DNA of 8,488 bases from assembly GCA_023416695.1 (NCBI GenBank), contig JAEZGY010000074.1, forward strand, positions 1 to 8,488, written 5' to 3'. The notes below the pieces were generated by a model. The model ran no database searches. It was not told the DNA's origin and saw nothing but the letters and a program-made list of their open reading frames with translations. Source of the stretch: Bacillota bacterium. Its GTDB lineage: Bacteria > Bacillota > Clostridia > Lachnospirales > Lachnospiraceae. Shown here one piece after another: positions 5,540 through 8,488 of the stretch (its first letter is position 1; every line of letters begins with the position of its first letter). The translations under genes and the position numbers were made by a program.

Positions 5540-7051
5540 CTACTTCAAGTTGATACGAACCATCTGGAAGGACAGTGGAAGCAATCTACAAATCATAGAA
5601 TTATTCTCAACCATGCAATTATTAATCTCAATAGGTGTAATGCAATGATGGTCTTCTAGATTTGTTGCTTTAATATCCTTTTCATGATATAAAGCTACAC
5701 TTTCAACTACCTGATATAGTTCAAAATGTTCAGCGTCTAATTCAATTTCAATTTCTGTTTCAGTTCTATTCACCATAAATAACACTAGTTCATTTATATT
5801 ATCATTATAAACTACCACTTGATCTACACATGGTACCTGTTCGAAGTCTTCTGTTTTATAGCTGGATCCATACTCTTTACTATTAAGCACAATTCCGTGC
5901 CCATATTTTGCAATATAATGAAATGGAAAATAAATTGGCTGAACCCAGGAATCACCCATTCCTTCAGTCATAATGCATGCACTAATATTAGTTAGTAAAG
6001 ACTGACATCCAACTTTTACTCTATCGCAATACTTCAGGAAATTCATCATCATACTGGCAAATAAAAGTGCATCCTCCATGGAATAAATCTGTTCACTGAT
6101 TGCTGGTGCAATCTGCCAAGGATTGTCTTCTACGCTCTTTTGGACGACATTGGCAGCGATTGACCAAACACCCCATTCATCAAAACAGATATTTATCTCC
6201 TTATCGCTGTTTCTTTTTACTTTTTCCACATCACAAATATTACATACCGTTTTAATGTATCTCTCCATATCCAATGACTGTGCTAGAAACGCTGGTGTGC
6301 CCTTCTCCTGTCCACCATAGTACTGATGTAGTGAAATATAGTCTGTCAAATCATAGGTATGCTCTAGTACTTTCTTCTCCCAATTTCCAAAAGTACTATT
6401 TGTAGACATAGAGCTTCCGCAAACCACTAATTCGATACTTGGATCTAAGAGTTTCATTGCTTTGCCAACTTCATGAGCCAACCGTCCATATTCTTCTGCA
6501 GTTTTATGTCCAATTTGCCAATCTCCATCCATTTCATTACCCAGACACCACATTTTTATTCCATATGGTTGTTCATGACCATTCTCACATCTTAAATCAC
6601 TATAATAACTTCCTTTTTCACTATTACAATACTCCAATAAAGAAACAGCATTCTCCACTCCTTTAGTTCCAAGGTTGACTGCAAAGATAGGTTCTACTCC
6701 TACTTCATGAATCCATTTCATGAACTCATCTGTTCCTACCTCATTGGTTTCAATACTTTTCCATGCTAAATCGCGTTTTCTTGGGCGTGCTTCTATGGGC
6801 CCAATGCCATCTCTCCAGTCATAATTAGAAACAAAATTTCCACCTGGATACCTAACACAAGTTACACCCATTTCTTTTGTCTTTTCTATAACGTCTTCTC
6901 TAAATCCATCTTTATTTGCAGTAGGATGTTCCCTTTCATAGATACCTGTGTATACAACTCGACCCATATGTTCTACAAAAGATCCATAAATTCTTTTATC
7001 TATTTTCCCTTTTATAAATTCTTTATGTATCAATATTTTAGTTCGCTCCAA
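5540..7051 (-). CDS. abfA: Alpha-L-arabinofuranosidase, glycoside hydrolase family 51, intracellular
   Basis: The product is 503 residues, very close to the roughly 502 of characterised bacterial GH51 enzymes, and it aligns from the first residues. The enzyme removes terminal alpha-L-arabinofuranosyl units from arabino-oligosaccharides and arabinoxylo-oligosaccharides with retention. The acid/base E173 in WCLGNEMDG and the nucleophile E292 in FDEWGVW are both present. RYPGGNFVSNYDWRDGIGP and ISLHQYYG, which line the active site, are conserved. Residues from about 395 form the C-terminal beta-sandwich (VYNDNINELVLFMVNR). There is no signal peptide. The start is a TTG at 7051: the in-frame stop is only three codons upstream and no ATG fits the family's N-terminus. 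GGTGG (7065-7061) lies 9 nt before it. The gene follows the MalG-type permease by 25 nt and belongs to the same operon. Minor activity on xylo-linked arabinose is possible. The family call is secure. Confidence 0.96.
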   Translation of the reverse strand: MERTKILIHKEFIKGKIDKRIYGSFVEHMGRVVYTGIYEREHPTANKDGFREDVIEKTKEMGVTCVRYPGGNFVSNYDWRDGIGPIEARPRKRDLAWKSIETNEVGTDEFMKWIHEVGVEPIFAVNLGTKGVENAVSLLEYCNSEKGSYYSDLRCENGHEQPYGIKMWCLGNEMDGDWQIGHKTAEEYGRLAHEVGKAMKLLDPSIELVVCGSSMSTNSTFGNWEKKVLEHTYDLTDYISLHQYYGGQEKGTPAFLAQSLDMERYIKTVCNICDVEKVKRNSDKEINICFDEWGVWSIAANVVQKSVEDNPWQIAPAISEQIYSMEDALLFASMMMNFLKYCDRVKVGCQSLLTNISACIMTEGMGDSWVQPIYFPFHYIAKYGHGIVLNSKEYGSSYKTEDFEQVPCVDQVVVYNDNINELVLFMVNRTETEIEIELDAEHFELYQVVESVALYHEKDIKATNLEDHHCITPIEINNCMVENNSMICRLLPLSFQMVRINLK

Positions 7052-7076
7052 GTTATGTCACCACCAATTCCTTTTA

Positions 7077-7901
7077 CTATTCTTTGATTCCAGAAGTTGA
7101 GATACCTTCCATAAAAAACTTTTGTCCAAATAAAAACAAAATCATTAATGGTGCAATGGATAATACGGTTGCAGCCAGTGTTGGTCCATATTTTATCGAA
7201 TTACTTCCTACCAATGTAGCCAAGCCAGCGGACAGAGTTCTCTGCTTGGCGTCGCTGGTCAACATCATAGGATATATTAAATCATTCCAGTTATTCATAA
7301 AATGATAGATACCCAGTGTAACTAATGCTGGTTTCGCAAGTGGTATGATAATTTTCATATAAATTTGACGTTCTTTCATTCCATCTATTCTTGCAGCTTC
7401 ATCTAACGACTTTGGAATACTTTCAAAAAAAGAGGAAAGCATATAAATTCCATAAGCACTGGCAGCTCTTGGGAGTATCAAGCCCATATATGTATTTAAA
7501 ATTCCCAGTTTAAATTCTTCCAGATACAAAGGAATCATTACCACCTGAAATGGAATCATCATAGTCACTAAAATAATTGCAAAAATAAGTTTTTTCTTTT
7601 TAAACTTTAATCTTGAAAATGCATAAGCAGCCATAGAATCAATAATCAAGCTAATTACTGTTACTCCACCAGCAAAGAAGACCGTATTCTTCAACATGTT
7701 TAATACTGGTAGTACACTTGTTACGTACTCATATTGTATACTCGTCCATGTTGAGGAAAAGAAGATTGGTGGCCACTTAACTACCTCCTTATCTGTTTTA
7801 AATGAAGAAACCAAAAGCCAGATTAATGGAATTAACACTATTAACATCATAAGGGCCAAAACAACATTTCCAATGATTTGAAACATGTTTTTCTTCTTCA
7901 C
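7077..7901 (-). CDS. Carbohydrate ABC transporter permease, MalG-type
   Basis: The product is 274 residues with six hydrophobic segments (for example about 12-33, 72-94, 106-126 and 243-263). The cytoplasmic EAA loop that docks the ATPase is clear at 168-190: EAARIDGMKERQIYMKIIIP. The N-terminal PLIWLLVSSFKTDKEV and the C-terminal QKFFMEGISTSGIKE are typical of MalG-type partners of CUT1 importers, which take up oligosaccharides. The start is a GTG at 7901 that shares one base with the TAG of the MalF-type gene (TAGTG); AGAGGA (7913-7908) lies 6 nt upstream. A later ATG at codon 6 has no better ribosome binding site. With its MalF partner it would form the membrane channel, here probably for arabino-oligosaccharides, judging from the two downstream arabinosidases. 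The solute-binding protein and ATPase are not in the window; the ATPase may be a shared MsmK-like one encoded elsewhere. Confidence 0.93.
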   Translation of the reverse strand: MKKKNMFQIIGNVVLALMMLIVLIPLIWLLVSSFKTDKEVVKWPPIFFSSTWTSIQYEYVTSVLPVLNMLKNTVFFAGGVTVISLIIDSMAAYAFSRLKFKKKKLIFAIILVTMMIPFQVVMIPLYLEEFKLGILNTYMGLILPRAASAYGIYMLSSFFESIPKSLDEAARIDGMKERQIYMKIIIPLAKPALVTLGIYHFMNNWNDLIYPMMLTSDAKQRTLSAGLATLVGSNSIKYGPTLAATVLSIAPLMILFLFGQKFFMEGISTSGIKE

Positions 7902-8488
7902 TATTCATCCTCTCCCTGTCCAAATGTATATTTTCTCATAGCAAATGTAATAATGATTATTATGATAAATAGGTATACGGCTACTGCAGATGCATATCCC
8001 AAATTAAATGGTGCTGTCTGAAATCCTCTATTATATATGTATCCTACCAAAGTTTCTGTTTTATACTGTGGACCTCCATCTGTCATTACATAAATCTGAT
8101 CAAATACCTGAAGTGCAATTATCAAAGTGGTAACTACACAAAATCCAATTGTGTGCTTTATTCCTGGAAGCGTTACATATATAAATTTTTGAAATCCAGT
8201 GGCTCCATCAATTTCTGCTGCCTCATAAGTAGCATTGGAAATTCCCAATGCTGCTGCTGACAATATCGTTAGTGTATATCCAAAGCCTTTCCAAACAGAT
8301 ACAAAGATAACTGTTGGCATTGCCCATGTTGTACTACTTAACAAGTTAGGCAACTCTATTCCAATTTTACTTAACCAATAAGGTAAGATTCCATAGTTTG
8401 TATTTATCAGCATGGACCACGTAATACTGATTGCTGTCATTGAGCATACATATGGTAAATAAAATACAGTTCTTAACAATTTATGAAA
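7901..8488 (-). CDS. Carbohydrate ABC transporter permease, MalF-type, C-terminal part (5' end outside window)
   Basis: The frame is open to the window edge at 8488 and reads FHKLLRTVFYLPY, a typical internal MalF-type stretch, so a TTG at 8479 is not a start. The 195 visible residues are roughly the last two thirds of a normal 290-300 residue permease. The EAA loop is at visible residues 89-111 (YEAAEIDGATGFQKFIYVTL). The family's MTDGGP motif follows at 135-140, and the last membrane helix (VAVYLFIIIIII) precedes a basic tail. The stop overlaps the GTG of the MalG-type gene by one base, so the pair is translationally coupled. Together they should form the heterodimeric membrane part of a CUT1-type sugar importer. 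Upstream, off the window, one expects the solute-binding protein and the main operon promoter. Confidence 0.93.
   Translation of the reverse strand, partial: FHKLLRTVFYLPYVCSMTAISITWSMLINTNYGILPYWLSKIGIELPNLLSSTTWAMPTVIFVSVWKGFGYTLTILSAAALGISNATYEAAEIDGATGFQKFIYVTLPGIKHTIGFCVVTTLIIALQVFDQIYVMTDGGPQYKTETLVGYIYNRGFQTAPFNLGYASAVAVYLFIIIIIITFAMRKYTFGQGEDE

Overview
The window reads as low-GC Gram-positive DNA. AT-rich spacers, strong AGGAGG-type ribosome binding sites, an ECF sigma factor paired with a DUF4179-type membrane partner, a YesL/DUF624 protein and a MalF/MalG-type sugar transporter without a fused ATPase all fit a clostridial (Lachnospiraceae-like) plant-polysaccharide degrader. The assignment rests on gene content and style only; no species can be named from this.

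Layout. (1) Positions 2-1416, + strand: the 3' part of an ECF sigma factor gene, translationally coupled (TAATG overlap) to a single-pass membrane protein that is probably its anti-sigma factor. A hairpin terminator at 1420-1460 has T-tracts on both strands and can end this operon and the converging gene. (2) Positions 1509-2306, - strand: a four-helix membrane protein with two HX13H histidine pairs, a repetitive linker and a C-terminal cytochrome b5-like domain. It is preceded by a good sigma-A-type promoter at 2620-2648, implying an unusually long leader of about 300 nt. (3) Positions 2749-8488, - strand: an arabinose-oligosaccharide operon. In transcription order it holds a MalF-type permease (cut by the window end), a MalG-type permease, a GH51 alpha-L-arabinofuranosidase, a LacI-family regulator, a GH43 arabinofuranosidase/arabinanase-like enzyme and a YesL/DUF624 membrane protein, closed by a terminator at 2724-2753.

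How the parts work together (inference from families and order): arabino-oligosaccharides released outside the cell would enter through the ABC transporter, whose binding protein and ATPase are not in the window. The two hydrolases, neither with a signal peptide, would cut them to arabinose in the cytoplasm. The LacI-type protein would sense a sugar and control the operon, and a candidate internal promoter right after the GH51 gene could let lacI and the two downstream genes be expressed separately. The sigma/anti-sigma pair and the heme protein have no visible link to sugar use.

No RNA gene, CRISPR array, insertion sequence or phage gene was seen. The most unusual item is the predicted bis-heme b plus extracytoplasmic b5 protein with its long leader. 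The rest is a fairly standard carbohydrate-utilisation locus.
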